The notes beneath the pieces were generated by a model that ran no database searches, had not been told where the DNA came from, and worked only from the letters and a program-made list of their open reading frames with translations. From a virus, in IMG/VR virus record IMGVR_UViG_3300043778_000099, positions 1-35,485 of that record: DNA of 35,485 bases, one strand, 5' to 3'. The translations under genes were made by a program, and so were the position numbers. The first letter of the stretch is position 1, and each line of letters begins with the position of its first letter. Positions 1-8,197 of the stretch are shown piece by piece.

Positions 1-276
1 ATAATTTGGATAATCTGCCGGAATTTTAGATTTGTGACAGATAAAGATCTTACTGCTAAATTCGGACTGGTGTGATCAATTCACGATTTGTAGTTGGGCC
101 GGGCGCCTAGATATGGAGGAGGTGAGGCGTTGGGATGAGGCGGGAGGGTAGATGGTGATCGGATGAATGGAACAGATAATGTTCGCCGCCTTCTGTAAGA
201 CAGAGAGCAAAAAGGCTGATTTTAGTTGCATTCTGCGGCGGCATCATTGTGAAAGCTATCTTTTCGGGGATGAGGG
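1..276. other. AT-rich leader without a gene
   Basis: All forward frames carry frequent stops and I see no coding segment. The base composition is clearly more AT-rich than the region after position 2000 and continues into the following gene. GGGGA lies a few bases before the ATG at 277 and can serve as its ribosome binding site. A GATAAT at 175-180 resembles a -10 box, but I find no convincing -35 at the right distance. Confidence 0.4.
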
Positions 277-1905
277 ATGTCTGCTGAAAAACATGTCAAC
301 CATCTAACGATATTTTTAATAAAAAAACAATACGACACATGTGAGCAGGTGATTCGAAAGGAAGAGTGTGGAAAATCGTTCATTATTGATTTTTCTGGAC
401 ATGGAAAGGCGGAGCTGCATGTTAAAAATCAACCCCCGCGCCAACCCAAATGGACGGCTTTATTTAAAGATTATCTGGACTTAAGCGATATCGTTGTTCC
501 CGGTGTATCTGCTGCTCTATTTTTGAAAATTAACGAAAGATGTTTTGTGCTTACTTTTGGGCAAGGAGGGCGCTTCTTGCTTCAAGATGAGGTTTTTGAA
601 GAGCGTTTTGGGCTGCTTTGTGCTTTAAATTCAGTTGACCAAAATAGCTTCCGATGTGTCGACGTTCAGTCGCTCGATGCGATTCAAAGTCACACTCGAA
701 TTCAGTCTGGGCAAGAAACTAGCGCGAATCAGTTTGGGCTTGATGTTGAACAAGACATGTTGAAGGCGATAGTTGGTGCGCCGATAAATCCTGGCTTGGG
801 AAATAGAATGACGGGAAGCGATTCCTTGACCGTATCGGTTAAGATGGATTTGTCTGATTTGCCATCCTTGTTAAATGAATATAGAAAAAAATTCGAAGAA
901 GATTTGAGTGCTGATGACTATCAGTGGGTCAATAATATTTCAATGGTAAGAAATTCCAAGATTATTGAGAGGCTTGAAATTCAATTGAATGAAATTTTGA
1001 GTTTGAAGCAATATGACAATATTTGGTTATCGATCCCGGAAATTATAGACTGGAATTCGGTGTGTGGATTTATGTACTCGCACGGAAAGAGGGTAATTTA
1101 TCATGATATTAATTTAAATGGATTTATTTCAACTCTGGATGAGAGTGAGAATGTTAATCTTGATTTGCTAAAATCCCGCGAAGTTCATTGTGCTGACGCA
1201 GATCACAAAAAAGTACATAAATCGTGGAAGGTATATAAATGTCTGTATGCGGAAGTTAGTGTTGGCGATGAAAAATATATACTGAATGATGGAAATTGGT
1301 TTAAGGTGGCAAATGATTTTGTTGCGCGAACAAATGAGGATTTTGGAAAAATACCTATCTCGAAGTTAAATTTTCCAGATTACAAGGGGGGCGGGGAAGG
1401 AGGGTACAACGCTGAGATTGCGGATTTGAACTCTGATGCTTATGCGCTTCTGGACGATAAAAATAAAATTATGCACGGGGGCGGACATGGTCAGGTTGAG
1501 GTTTGTGATTTGCTGTCAATTAATCGTGAGTTAATTCACGTAAAGATATATAGCAAATCTAGTGTTATGAGTCATCTGTTCGCGCAAGGTTTTGTTTCTG
1601 GCCAGCTTATACAGACGGACCCTAAGTTTCGTGAGAAGGTTGTGGCGAAGCTTGAGGGGAAATTTAAAGATATTTTCCAAATTGAAAAACCTCCTGAAAA
1701 AGGAGAGTTTACGATAGTTTATGCTGTAATTAGTGAGGAGCCCGGTGAGATACTTTATCTTCCATTTTTCTCACGGGTTAATCTAAATAACACAAAAAAA
1801 ATATTGGCGGGATTTGGCTACAATGTTGAGCTTCTGAAAATATCGGTCGATGAAATTTATGCAAAGACAAAAGAGATGCCTAAGAAAAAAAATAAGCATG
1901 GGTGA
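277..1905 (+). CDS. DUF6119 family protein (TIGR04141-type, sporadically distributed)
   Basis: This 542-residue protein resembles the DUF6119/TIGR04141 family by its opening (HLTIFLIKK), a middle PGVSAALFLKI...CFVLTFGQGGRFLL stretch and a C-terminal LNSDAYALLDDKNKI...GGGHGQVEVCDLL...SHLFAQG segment. These cover the family's usual full length. There is no signal peptide or membrane segment, so it should be cytosolic. The biochemical role of the family is not established, and it is found patchily on islands and mobile DNA. Codon use is strikingly AT-rich compared with every other gene in the window, which points to recent transfer. It stands alone here and ends about 100 bp before a tRNA-Arg fragment, consistent with island cargo. 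The family call comes from pattern memory and was not searched. Confidence 0.75.
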   Translation: MSAEKHVNHLTIFLIKKQYDTCEQVIRKEECGKSFIIDFSGHGKAELHVKNQPPRQPKWTALFKDYLDLSDIVVPGVSAALFLKINERCFVLTFGQGGRFLLQDEVFEERFGLLCALNSVDQNSFRCVDVQSLDAIQSHTRIQSGQETSANQFGLDVEQDMLKAIVGAPINPGLGNRMTGSDSLTVSVKMDLSDLPSLLNEYRKKFEEDLSADDYQWVNNISMVRNSKIIERLEIQLNEILSLKQYDNIWLSIPEIIDWNSVCGFMYSHGKRVIYHDINLNGFISTLDESENVNLDLLKSREVHCADADHKKVHKSWKVYKCLYAEVSVGDEKYILNDGNWFKVANDFVARTNEDFGKIPISKLNFPDYKGGGEGGYNAEIADLNSDAYALLDDKNKIMHGGGHGQVEVCDLLSINRELIHVKIYSKSSVMSHLFAQGFVSGQLIQTDPKFREKVVAKLEGKFKDIFQIEKPPEKGEFTIVYAVISEEPGEILYLPFFSRVNLNNTKKILAGFGYNVELLKISVDEIYAKTKEMPKKKNKHG

Positions 1906-2002
1906 AGAGAGACTAGATGGGTGCGGAAAGCGGTGACGATGTGGGCCGAGCTATCAGTCCAATTATCTTGCAGAGCACTTGGTAAATTGTCGAAGCTACC
2001 AA

Positions 2003-2052
2003 CTGCCCTCCGAAGGCAGGGGTTGCTGGTTCGATCCCAGCCGGGCGCGCCA
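2003..2052 (+). repeat. Partial tRNA-Arg(CCG) 3' end, attachment-site copy 1
   Basis: The sequence folds as the 3' two thirds of a tRNA. The anticodon stem is CTGCC/GGCAG (2003-2007 with 2015-2019) around a seven-base loop with CCG at 2010-2012. The T stem is GCTGG/CCAGC with loop TTCGATC (2025-2041). The 3' acceptor strand is CGGGCGC, followed by discriminator G and an encoded CCA ending at 2052. The matching 5' acceptor strand (GCGCCCG) is absent at the expected distance upstream, so this is not a whole tRNA gene. Such 3' ends are left when integrases use a tRNA gene as attachment site. The intact gene is probably left of the window. Confidence 0.8.
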
Positions 2053-2203
2053 AGTCTGACAAGGCTTCCAGCGGTTTCGCTATTTCCTCGTTTTTCCCTG
2101 CTGCAGCGCAATTTCAGCTGGCCGGCTGCGAGCATCGGCGGTTTCGATGTCGCGGCACAGCCCGATGACCTGACCTGTGCGGGCTGCGTCTCCCATTTGC
2201 GCG

Positions 2204-2488
2204 CTATTGCTGGTGTTTGGGCGGCCGACGGAACCGCGCCAGCAAGCTGATCAAGGGAAGCGACAGCAAAAACGCGATTGCAAAGCTGACGAGCAACAGG
2301 GCGCCAACGAAAATGTCTTCGTTCTGTTCGCCGCCCACAGATCCCAGTGCGCGAAACAGCGGCGCCATGACGTTCCAACCTTCTCCGCCGTTGCCGAACC
2401 AATGTTCCATCCACGGGAGGGACGTGATGGCAGCTTGAACTGGCAGCGTGAGCAGCAGCGCAAGCACGATGCGACCGATCAGTTTCAT
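2204..2488 (-). CDS. Small two-helix membrane protein, probable immunity partner of the Tlde1-like effector
   Basis: This 94-residue protein has a hydrophobic N-terminus (about residues 5-24), an intervening hydrophilic loop of about 35 residues, and a second hydrophobic segment (about 60-84) ending in a basic RFRRPPK tail. That suggests an inner-membrane protein with the loop in the periplasm. Its ATG overlaps the stop of the upstream L,D-transpeptidase-like gene (ATGA), so the two should be translated together. Immunity proteins against peptidoglycan-acting type VI effectors work in the periplasm, which fits this topology. The immunity role is inferred from context; I recognise no named family. 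Confidence 0.6.
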   Translation of the reverse strand: MKLIGRIVLALLLTLPVQAAITSLPWMEHWFGNGGEGWNVMAPLFRALGSVGGEQNEDIFVGALLLVSFAIAFLLSLPLISLLARFRRPPKHQQ

Positions 2489-2967
2489 CGAACCGTCACC
2501 TTTCCATATGCTTTGAGTGTCGTGCCCGGTACCTGGAATGCAGGTTGAGCTTTCAGGAATGCCCGCAGCCGGTCGAACTGGGCTCGGCTCGATAGTGTGA
2601 TACAGCCGTCACTTTCGCCAAGGCGGCCGACCGGATGCAGCCGGAAATGGCCGCGGCGGATGCCGTTGATGGTCGTCCAGTCGTCGATTTTCCCGTCGTT
2701 GCGATAGAGCGCAAACCAGTCCGCCCGATGCGTGTGGAGTGAGAGGTCCTTCGCCGCGTCGTACAGCCAACCGAGATGGCCGCCGCTTTGCCGGTCGACG
2801 ATATAGTAGGTGCCGGTTGGGAGAGGGCCTTTGTCCTGAACGGCCGTCGAGTTCGGGTCGTTGACGTATCGGCTGTTTCCAGAGAACGCGGGGACACCGC
2901 CGAAGCCGGGGCAATTCAGCACCGACAGATTGTGCTTGTTCAGGGTGAACGTGCATTCCACTGGCAT
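2485..2967 (-). CDS. DUF2778 / Tlde1-like L,D-transpeptidase-fold protein (probable T6SS effector)
   Basis: This 160-residue protein matches the DUF2778 layout: a short beta-rich start, GPLPTGTYYIVDR (residues 47-59), and a catalytic block with H111 followed by S119-D-G-C122-I. The His...S-x-G-C arrangement is the L,D-transpeptidase active site. DUF2778 includes Tlde1, a type VI secretion effector of Salmonella that attacks peptidoglycan precursors. There is no signal peptide, as expected for a T6SS cargo. GAGGA lies seven bases before the chosen ATG. The gene overlaps the following membrane-protein gene by four bases. No T6SS structural gene is in the window, so delivery by T6SS is inferred from the family. 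Confidence 0.75.
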   Translation of the reverse strand: MPVECTFTLNKHNLSVLNCPGFGGVPAFSGNSRYVNDPNSTAVQDKGPLPTGTYYIVDRQSGGHLGWLYDAAKDLSLHTHRADWFALYRNDGKIDDWTTINGIRRGHFRLHPVGRLGESDGCITLSSRAQFDRLRAFLKAQPAFQVPGTTLKAYGKVTVR

Positions 2968-3213
2968 ATGTGGATCCTCGGAACGTGGCTCTCAGGTGGT
3001 TTTCGTTGTGCCGGATCGATGGACTCGATCCTTGGCGCAGCGATAGTGTTACACAATGGCCATCTCGAAATAGACGTTCGCATGAGGATGCAGGCTCGAC
3101 CGCATGTGTGGCCAGTACGCTGAGGTTTCAATTCGGTTTCACCCGGAGAGCTTGAAATTCGCGATTCGCATAAAGCATTGATTCTCAAGAAAGCGCGCCG
3201 CTAATCCGCAACC

Positions 3214-3248
3214 CCGAAGGCAGGGGGCGATCCCAGCCGGGCGCGCCA
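3214..3248 (+). repeat. Shortened tRNA-Arg(CCG) 3' end, attachment-site copy 2 (integrase-proximal)
   Basis: This copy repeats the 3' end seen at 2011-2052, from CCGAAGGCAGGGG to the encoded CCA. It lacks about eight net bases of the T arm (TTGCTGGTT replaced by a single G). It lies 24 bp from the stop codon of the integrase gene, the usual place for the attachment site of a tyrosine recombinase. Downstream sequence (GAGGCTTCC...CTCGTTT) also resembles what follows copy 1, so more than the core was shared. The deletion means it cannot be part of a working tRNA. Confidence 0.75.
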
Positions 3249-3271
3249 ATTGCCACGAGGCTTCCCTCGTT

Positions 3272-4357
3272 TCATCCCCCCTCCCGATGTACCTGAACTG
3301 CACCTACGTCGCGCGTCAGCGGGCTCACCCATTGCGTCAAATGCTCCGCCGACAGGTGCGCATAGCGCTGCACCATCTCCATCGTTTCCCAGCCGCCCAG
3401 CTCCTTGAGCACCTGCAACGGCGTGCCGCGCTGAACGTGCCAGCTCGCCCAGGTATGGCGCAGGTCGTGCCAGCGGAAGTCCTCGATGCCCGCGCGCGCC
3501 AGCGCCTTCTTCCACGCCGCGGTCGAGGTCTGCCGCACCGGCCGGCCGCGATACACGAACACGCTGTCCCGATACGCCGGCTGCCGCTGCGCCGCCAACT
3601 GCCGGCGCAGCACCGCGAGCGCCGTCTCGGACAAGGGCACCGCGATCGCCTTGCGCGCCTTCGCCTGGTCCGGATGGATCCACGCGATGCGCCGCGCAAG
3701 ATCAACCTGCGACCACTGCAGGCCCGTCACGTTGGCGCGCCGCAAGCCGGTTTCCAGGCTGAAGCGCGCCATCTGAGCGAGATGCGTCGGCAGCGCGGTC
3801 AGCAGCGTGTCGGCCTGCGCCGGCGTGAGCCAGCGGATGCGCCGGCCGGTCGTGCGGCCGCGCGGCGTGACGGGCGCGCGATCGAGCCATTCCCATGCCA
3901 CCGCCGCGTTCAACACCGCCTTCAGCACGCCCGTCACGCGCCGCACCGTCGCCGCGCTGACCCGCCCGCCCGTCGGTTTCGGGCCCGCGCGCGTGAGCAC
4001 GACGCGCGGTTCGTCGCGCTTCGCCCGGGCGATCGCGTCGATCGTCGCGCGGTCGATGGCCGCGAGCGGCACGCCCGCCAGGTGACGATCGAGCCAGCGC
4101 AGGTGCGCCTTGGTCGTCTCCAGGCTCGCGATGCCCTCGCGCTCGCTCACGTAACGCACGACCGCGTCGTTCCACAGATGCCGCGGCCGCCTTCCGAGCT
4201 TCGCCACATCCCACAGCTCGGCCTTCAGGCGGTCGTGGAACTCCTGCGCGCGGACTTTGTCGCGGGTGCCAGTGCTGCCTTGTAGCGGCTTTCCGCCGCC
4301 AGGCGGGTACAGCTTGTAATACCAGTTCGGACTGCCGGTTCGTTGATAGAGCGACAT
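3272..4357 (-). CDS. int: Tyrosine site-specific integrase
   Basis: This 361-residue recombinase has an N-terminal arm-binding region, a core-binding SAM-like domain (about 55-160) and a catalytic domain (about 175-345). Visible catalytic residues are R206 in TGLRR, K236, H297 and R300 in WHDLRHTWASW, W323 in GGW (the usual H/W position) and the nucleophile Y332 in RYAHLS. It should integrate and excise the element. The tRNA-Arg repeat 24 bp from its stop is the likely attachment site. Its 5' end overlaps the excisionase-like gene by 133 bp in another frame, so both probably come from one transcript. Confidence 0.93.
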   Translation of the reverse strand: MSLYQRTGSPNWYYKLYPPGGGKPLQGSTGTRDKVRAQEFHDRLKAELWDVAKLGRRPRHLWNDAVVRYVSEREGIASLETTKAHLRWLDRHLAGVPLAAIDRATIDAIARAKRDEPRVVLTRAGPKPTGGRVSAATVRRVTGVLKAVLNAAVAWEWLDRAPVTPRGRTTGRRIRWLTPAQADTLLTALPTHLAQMARFSLETGLRRANVTGLQWSQVDLARRIAWIHPDQAKARKAIAVPLSETALAVLRRQLAAQRQPAYRDSVFVYRGRPVRQTSTAAWKKALARAGIEDFRWHDLRHTWASWHVQRGTPLQVLKELGGWETMEMVQRYAHLSAEHLTQWVSPLTRDVGAVQVHREGG

Positions 4358-4575
4358 GCGGTTTCATCCAGGCCAGGGTGAGCGGGGGGCGGGCGGTCCG
4401 GCGTCCATTCGCCGGCGAGATAGCGCTGCAGCGCGAGCAGCGAGAAGATCCAGCGCTTGCCGACCTTGCGGCCGGGCAGCGCGCCCGCCTTCGCCTTGAG
4501 GCGCACGGTTTCAGGATGGGCGCCGAGCAGCGCGGCCGCGGCGATCAGATCGAGCGTCTGGATAACTGGGTTCAT
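4225..4575 (-). CDS. Excisionase-like helix-turn-helix protein
   Basis: The chosen start gives 116 residues. A winged-helix/MerR-like DNA-binding segment occupies about residues 5-53 (DLIAAAALLGAHPETVRLKA...KVGKRWIFSLLALQRYL), the layout of small excisionases and the helix-turn-helix proteins paired with phage integrases. The C-terminal half is low-complexity and overlaps the integrase start by 133 bp. GAGGAGG lies about six bases before this ATG. A longer frame extends upstream to 4968, but that part has no protein-like signal. The gene starts at an ATGA overlap with the small ORF upstream, suggesting translational coupling. It is likely the directionality factor for Int. Confidence 0.75.
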   Translation of the reverse strand: MNPVIQTLDLIAAAALLGAHPETVRLKAKAGALPGRKVGKRWIFSLLALQRYLAGEWTPDRPPPAHPGLDETACRSINEPAVRTGITSCTRLAAESRYKAALAPATKSARRSSTTA

Positions 4576-4940
4576 CGGCGGCCTCCTCGTCGACCGGACG
4601 GCACGCCCACACGCAGCGCCACGCGTGGACTCGTGGCCTGCCCGTCGCGCGTGCGCAACGCATTGATGGTTAAGGGATGGCGGGCGGTATGTCGCCACGC
4701 GTCCGACACATGGCGCGGCCCGGACTCGTGGCGCGCCGCGCGGCCGCGCTCGCCGACTCCTGGCGAAACGGCCGCAACCCGTGGCGTCGCGTCCGGCGCG
4801 CGGCCGGTTGCGGCGCGCTGTCTTTTTTCTTTCTCTTTCAATAACTTGAAGAGAAGAGAAAGAAAGAAGGAACGGTGGCCCCAGGCCGCGCCATTGCTGG
4901 CGTTGCACATCCCACTGATGGCGATATGACCGCTTTTCAT
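4572..4940 (-). CDS. Small ORF upstream of the excisionase-like gene, function unknown
   Basis: This 122-codon frame begins with a GAGGA-preceded ATG and stops by ATGA overlap with the excisionase-like gene. It encodes a short N-terminal region followed by a FFLSLLFKLLKEKEKRQR helix and then an Arg/Ala/Pro-rich tail of low sequence complexity. The tail looks more like GC-rich read-through than a folded domain, so the gene may be real only in its first 50 residues or may be a leader. It lies between the primase and excisionase genes on the same strand. The DNA around 4826-4870 can form a long purine/pyrimidine hairpin inside it. I recognise no family. Confidence 0.35.
   Translation of the reverse strand: MKSGHIAISGMCNASNGAAWGHRSFFLSLLFKLLKEKEKRQRAATGRAPDATPRVAAVSPGVGERGRAARHESGPRHVSDAWRHTARHPLTINALRTRDGQATSPRVALRVGVPSGRRGGRR
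4826..4870. other. Purine/pyrimidine-arm inverted repeat
   Basis: A pyrimidine tract (TTTCTTTCTCTT) is followed by TTCAATAACTTGAA and a purine tract (GAGAAAGAAAG), giving a hairpin with an inner 5-bp stem (TTCAA/TTGAA), a small bulge and an outer stem of about 11 bp. On the minus strand it is followed by A residues rather than T, so it does not look like an intrinsic terminator for the early operon. It lies inside the small ORF between the primase and excisionase genes. Confidence 0.5.
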
Positions 4941-5047
4941 GGCGCGGTTTTCCTCGCGAATCAAGCACTTGCGATACGCGCCGGCCGAATGCCGTGATTC
5001 CGGCGCGCTGTGTGCCGTCTCCCGCGCGGGCGTGGTCCGCAGGCGGC

Positions 5048-7816
5048 TCATCGCAGATCCTCCCGCACGGCGACGTGCAGGCCGAAGCCCGCGAGCCGCG
5101 CGAGCGACACCGGCGTCAGGTACGGCACGCGGCGCAGGCAGATGCGGCGCTCGACCTCCTTCTCGCCGACCACCACGCCCGCGTGGTGCAGCTGCTTCTT
5201 GAAGACCCGGTCCGACTTCACCGGCAGGCTGTTCCACTTGTCGCGCAGCGCGCTCGTGTGCGCGATGTGGTCCATCACGTGGCCGGTGCGCAGCAGCAGG
5301 CAAAGCTCGCCGTCGATCGTGTCGAACGTATGCGGGTGCTTGAAGTTGCCGCTGTCGATCTCCGACAGCACGGTCTCCATGATCCATACCCACGGCTCGC
5401 GGTCGGCGCTCGTCTCGGCGATGTGGCTGTTCATCTCGGCGAGCAGGTCGCGTTCGAAGTCGCCCTCGTCCGGGTCCATGCCGGCGAACTCGCACAGGTA
5501 GCGCCACGCGAGCGCGACCGCGGCGTAGTTGCCGGCCATCCGCAGCGCGCCGTCGTCCGCGCCGCTCGCGCGGCTGCCCGCGAGGCAGCGCTCGCGCAGC
5601 GCGCGGTACTGTTCGAGGACGTCGCGCGGCGCGAGGCTCGCGAGGAACGCGAGCCATTCGCGCACCGGGAAGCGCGGCAGCTCGTCGGGCAGGAGCGGGC
5701 CGCGCTTGCCCGTCAGCGTGGTGCGCACCAGCTTGCCGAGCAGGCTGCGCACCGGCACGTCCTCGCCGGCGAGCATCACCGGCGCGCACAGCAGGTATTC
5801 CGTCATGTCCGCGCCGCGTCGCGTGATCGTGTACTGATAGTTCTCCTGCAGCAGCCCGACCGCCTTGTCGATCACGTCCTGGCGGCGCGCCGACAGTTCC
5901 TCCCAGCCGACCGGATGGCTCGTGTGGCTGACGCTCGTGAGCAGCCGGAATTCGGTCTGCAGCGATTGCCCCGAGAACATCGTGAACGCGAGCGTGCGTT
6001 CGAGGCGCTTGATCAGCGTCGACTTGCCCGCGCCCTTGTCGGCCTGCACGGTCAGGTGCGGCCAGAAGCCGAGCAGCGCCTTCAGGTGGCCGCCGAGCCC
6101 CCACACGAGCGGCAGCGTCGCCGCGTTCTGCCGGAACGTCTGCTGGTACGCACCGATCACGCGGCGCGCGTCGCCGCGCGGCCCCGACGGGAAGCTCAGG
6201 TTGTGATATGGACACTGCTTGTCCGCCTCGGTGAAGTAGCAGTCGGGTCCTTCGTTCACGATCAGCCGGCCGTCGCGCCAGGCGAGGCCGACGAAGTTCA
6301 CCGCGTGGCGCGCGCCGAGATCCGCGCCGCGCTCCAGGATGTTCACCATGCGCAGGAACGGCGCGCGCGCCCAGATCGGTCCGAACTTCGACCACTGGTC
6401 GGTGTTGTGCAACTGGTCGTCGAGCATCACGCGGCGGATCAGCGTCGCGCCGTGGCGCGGCGCCTGGACCGACACCGCGAAATAGACGGTCGGTGCCTGG
6501 TCGGCGTCGCCCGTCATCGTCGAGGTGGCGCTCGCGACCGCGACGCGGCTGATCGACGCGATCCGGAAGCCGCACAGGTCGACCAGCACGGGCGTCTCGA
6601 TGCCGGTCTCGTCGTTGCGTTCGAGCTTCGCGATATGGCTCGTGAAGTCGGGCCGCGTGCGGAAGCGCCAGTACTGCGCGAAGTCGTGCGGCGGCAGGAA
6701 GATGCGCGGCCGCCCGCGCCGGCTGTCGTCGCCGGGCAGGCCCACGATCAGCCACGGCTCGTAGTGTTCGAGCGCGCGGCGCAGCGCGGCGACGCCGCGC
6801 TGCCGCAGGTAGTCGTTGACGTCGTTGAGCGGTGCGGCGTCGGGCTCGCCGTCGGCGAGATCGGCGCGCCACTCGCGCTGGTCGACCAGCACCGCGCTCA
6901 CGTTCAGGCCCGTGAGCCGTTCGTACAGGGCCCAGGCGGCCTCGGGCCCGGGGCGCTGGCCGGCGCGCGGATGGCCGTCGGGAAACGGCTCGTCGTTGTC
7001 GAGGCAGATCACGGCCTGCTTGCCGCGCAGGAACGAGAAGTCGATCCGCGCGACGTTCGCGAGGCCGCGCAGCGCGTAGGCGGCCACGTCCGGCAGCGCG
7101 CAGCTGTCGACCGACAGCGCGTTGATCGCGCTTTCGACGAGCACCACGCGCTGCGCCCGCGCAAGCCGGCGCGGATCGGCGGTCCAGCCGTAGCCGGCCT
7201 TGTCGCCGTGGGTCTGGGTCTTCACGTCGCCGTTGAGCGCGGGGTCGAGATAGCGCACGTCGACCGCGACGATCTCGTGCCCGGCCGGCGCGCGCACGAT
7301 GAACGCGGCGGCGGGCCCGCCGTGGCCGACGTTGCCCGGCGGCGTCTTCATGCTGGCCCAGTCGTTGAAGCCGACGGTGCGCGCTTGCAGCGCCGCGTCG
7401 AGCGCTTCGGGCGCGATGCCGCGCCCGGCGAGGTAGTCGCGGGCCTGCTCGCGGGCCGCGATGCAGCGCTCGGCGATGTAGTCGACCGTGGTCTTGTCGC
7501 GCCGCGCGACGCCGGCCGCCGGCGGGCCGGACGGGATTCCGTAGGCGTCGTGCAGATAGCGCAGTGCGTCGGCGACGGTGCCGCCGCGCGCGTACATCAC
7601 GAGGTCGATGCACGAGCCGCCGACGTCCGCACTGTGGTCGCGCCAGCCGCTGCCGTGCTTGGGGTGGTGCTGGAAGATCGACAGCGACGGGTGCCGGTCT
7701 TCGTGCGCGGGCGAGTGGTACAGCGCGCGTTCGCCGCCGCGGCCGCGCTTGAGGCCGAGGCGGCCGGCGAGGTCGTGCAGGTCGATGCGTTGTTTCAGTT
7801 CGTCGATCGAAGCCAT
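5048..7816 (-). CDS. Phage primase-helicase (CHC2-like/Toprim/ATPase)
   Basis: This 922-residue protein has an N-terminal region aligned with CHC2 primase zinc fingers (LYHSPAHEDRHPSLSIF then GGSCIDLVMY, residues 32-75). A Toprim-like part follows, with VVLVESAINAL (E228) and VICLDND (D273/D275). The C-terminal ATPase has a Walker A at DKGAGKST (593-600). It likely primes and unwinds DNA for replication of the element, the role of gpA in P2 and alpha in P4. The first two zinc-ligand cysteines of the finger appear replaced by histidine or lost, so zinc binding is doubtful. It sits in the leftward early operon. Confidence 0.85.
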   Translation of the reverse strand: MASIDELKQRIDLHDLAGRLGLKRGRGGERALYHSPAHEDRHPSLSIFQHHPKHGSGWRDHSADVGGSCIDLVMYARGGTVADALRYLHDAYGIPSGPPAAGVARRDKTTVDYIAERCIAAREQARDYLAGRGIAPEALDAALQARTVGFNDWASMKTPPGNVGHGGPAAAFIVRAPAGHEIVAVDVRYLDPALNGDVKTQTHGDKAGYGWTADPRRLARAQRVVLVESAINALSVDSCALPDVAAYALRGLANVARIDFSFLRGKQAVICLDNDEPFPDGHPRAGQRPGPEAAWALYERLTGLNVSAVLVDQREWRADLADGEPDAAPLNDVNDYLRQRGVAALRRALEHYEPWLIVGLPGDDSRRGRPRIFLPPHDFAQYWRFRTRPDFTSHIAKLERNDETGIETPVLVDLCGFRIASISRVAVASATSTMTGDADQAPTVYFAVSVQAPRHGATLIRRVMLDDQLHNTDQWSKFGPIWARAPFLRMVNILERGADLGARHAVNFVGLAWRDGRLIVNEGPDCYFTEADKQCPYHNLSFPSGPRGDARRVIGAYQQTFRQNAATLPLVWGLGGHLKALLGFWPHLTVQADKGAGKSTLIKRLERTLAFTMFSGQSLQTEFRLLTSVSHTSHPVGWEELSARRQDVIDKAVGLLQENYQYTITRRGADMTEYLLCAPVMLAGEDVPVRSLLGKLVRTTLTGKRGPLLPDELPRFPVREWLAFLASLAPRDVLEQYRALRERCLAGSRASGADDGALRMAGNYAAVALAWRYLCEFAGMDPDEGDFERDLLAEMNSHIAETSADREPWVWIMETVLSEIDSGNFKHPHTFDTIDGELCLLLRTGHVMDHIAHTSALRDKWNSLPVKSDRVFKKQLHHAGVVVGEKEVERRICLRRVPYLTPVSLARLAGFGLHVAVREDLR

Positions 7817-7879
7817 GATTGCGGACGCGGTTCTACAGGGATCGGGGAAACGGCGATGGTGAGTCGTGCGGGCCGGCGG

Positions 7880-8086
7880 TCACGCGCCATGCGCGCCTCG
7901 CGGCGGCAGCGCCCAGGCGAGCAGGGCCAGCAGCAGGATCAGCGTCGCGCACGCGGCGCTGAACGCGGCGAGCCGCGCGGGCGGGTGGCCGGCGCGCCGC
8001 AAGAGGCGCGCGACGGCGTCGGTGAGGCCCATGAGCGTGAAGGCGAGCAGTGCGAGCAGGCCGAGGTTGAACAGTGTGTTTTTCAT
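7880..8086 (-). CDS. Small two-helix membrane protein of the early operon
   Basis: This 68-residue protein starts at an ATG with AGGAGA seven bases upstream; a longer frame to 8167 has no added support. Residues about 5-22 (LFNLGLLALLAFTLMGL) and 43-62 (AAFSAACATLILLLALLAWAL) are hydrophobic, separated by a basic loop with LLRRAGHPPARL. It should be an inner-membrane protein. It lies between ogr and the primase gene on the same strand. I recognise no named family, and its role is unknown. Confidence 0.6.
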   Translation of the reverse strand: MKNTLFNLGLLALLAFTLMGLTDAVARLLRRAGHPPARLAAFSAACATLILLLALLAWALPPRGAHGA

Positions 8087-8197
8087 CGAGGTCTCCTGGC
8101 GGCGGCGCACGGTGGGGCCTGCCCACGCGACGCCGGGCAAAACGGGTCCCTCGCACCGCGCGGGCACGATGCGAGGAAACGGGGAACGCGCTGGGGT

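Noticed and set aside
2003-2052. Functional tRNA-Arg gene
   Set aside because: The 5' acceptor strand and a proper D arm are not found upstream, so only the 3' part is present.
1857-2414. 185-codon minus-strand frame over the tRNA fragment
   Set aside because: It crosses the tRNA-Arg remnant and the end of the DUF6119 gene and has no protein-like signal.
3013-3031. Hairpin GGATCGA/TCGATCC upstream of the Tlde1-like gene
   Set aside because: A short stem without a T run; no clear regulatory role can be supported.
4826-4870. Intrinsic terminator for the early operon
   Set aside because: The hairpin is not followed by a T run on the transcribed minus strand and lies inside an ORF.
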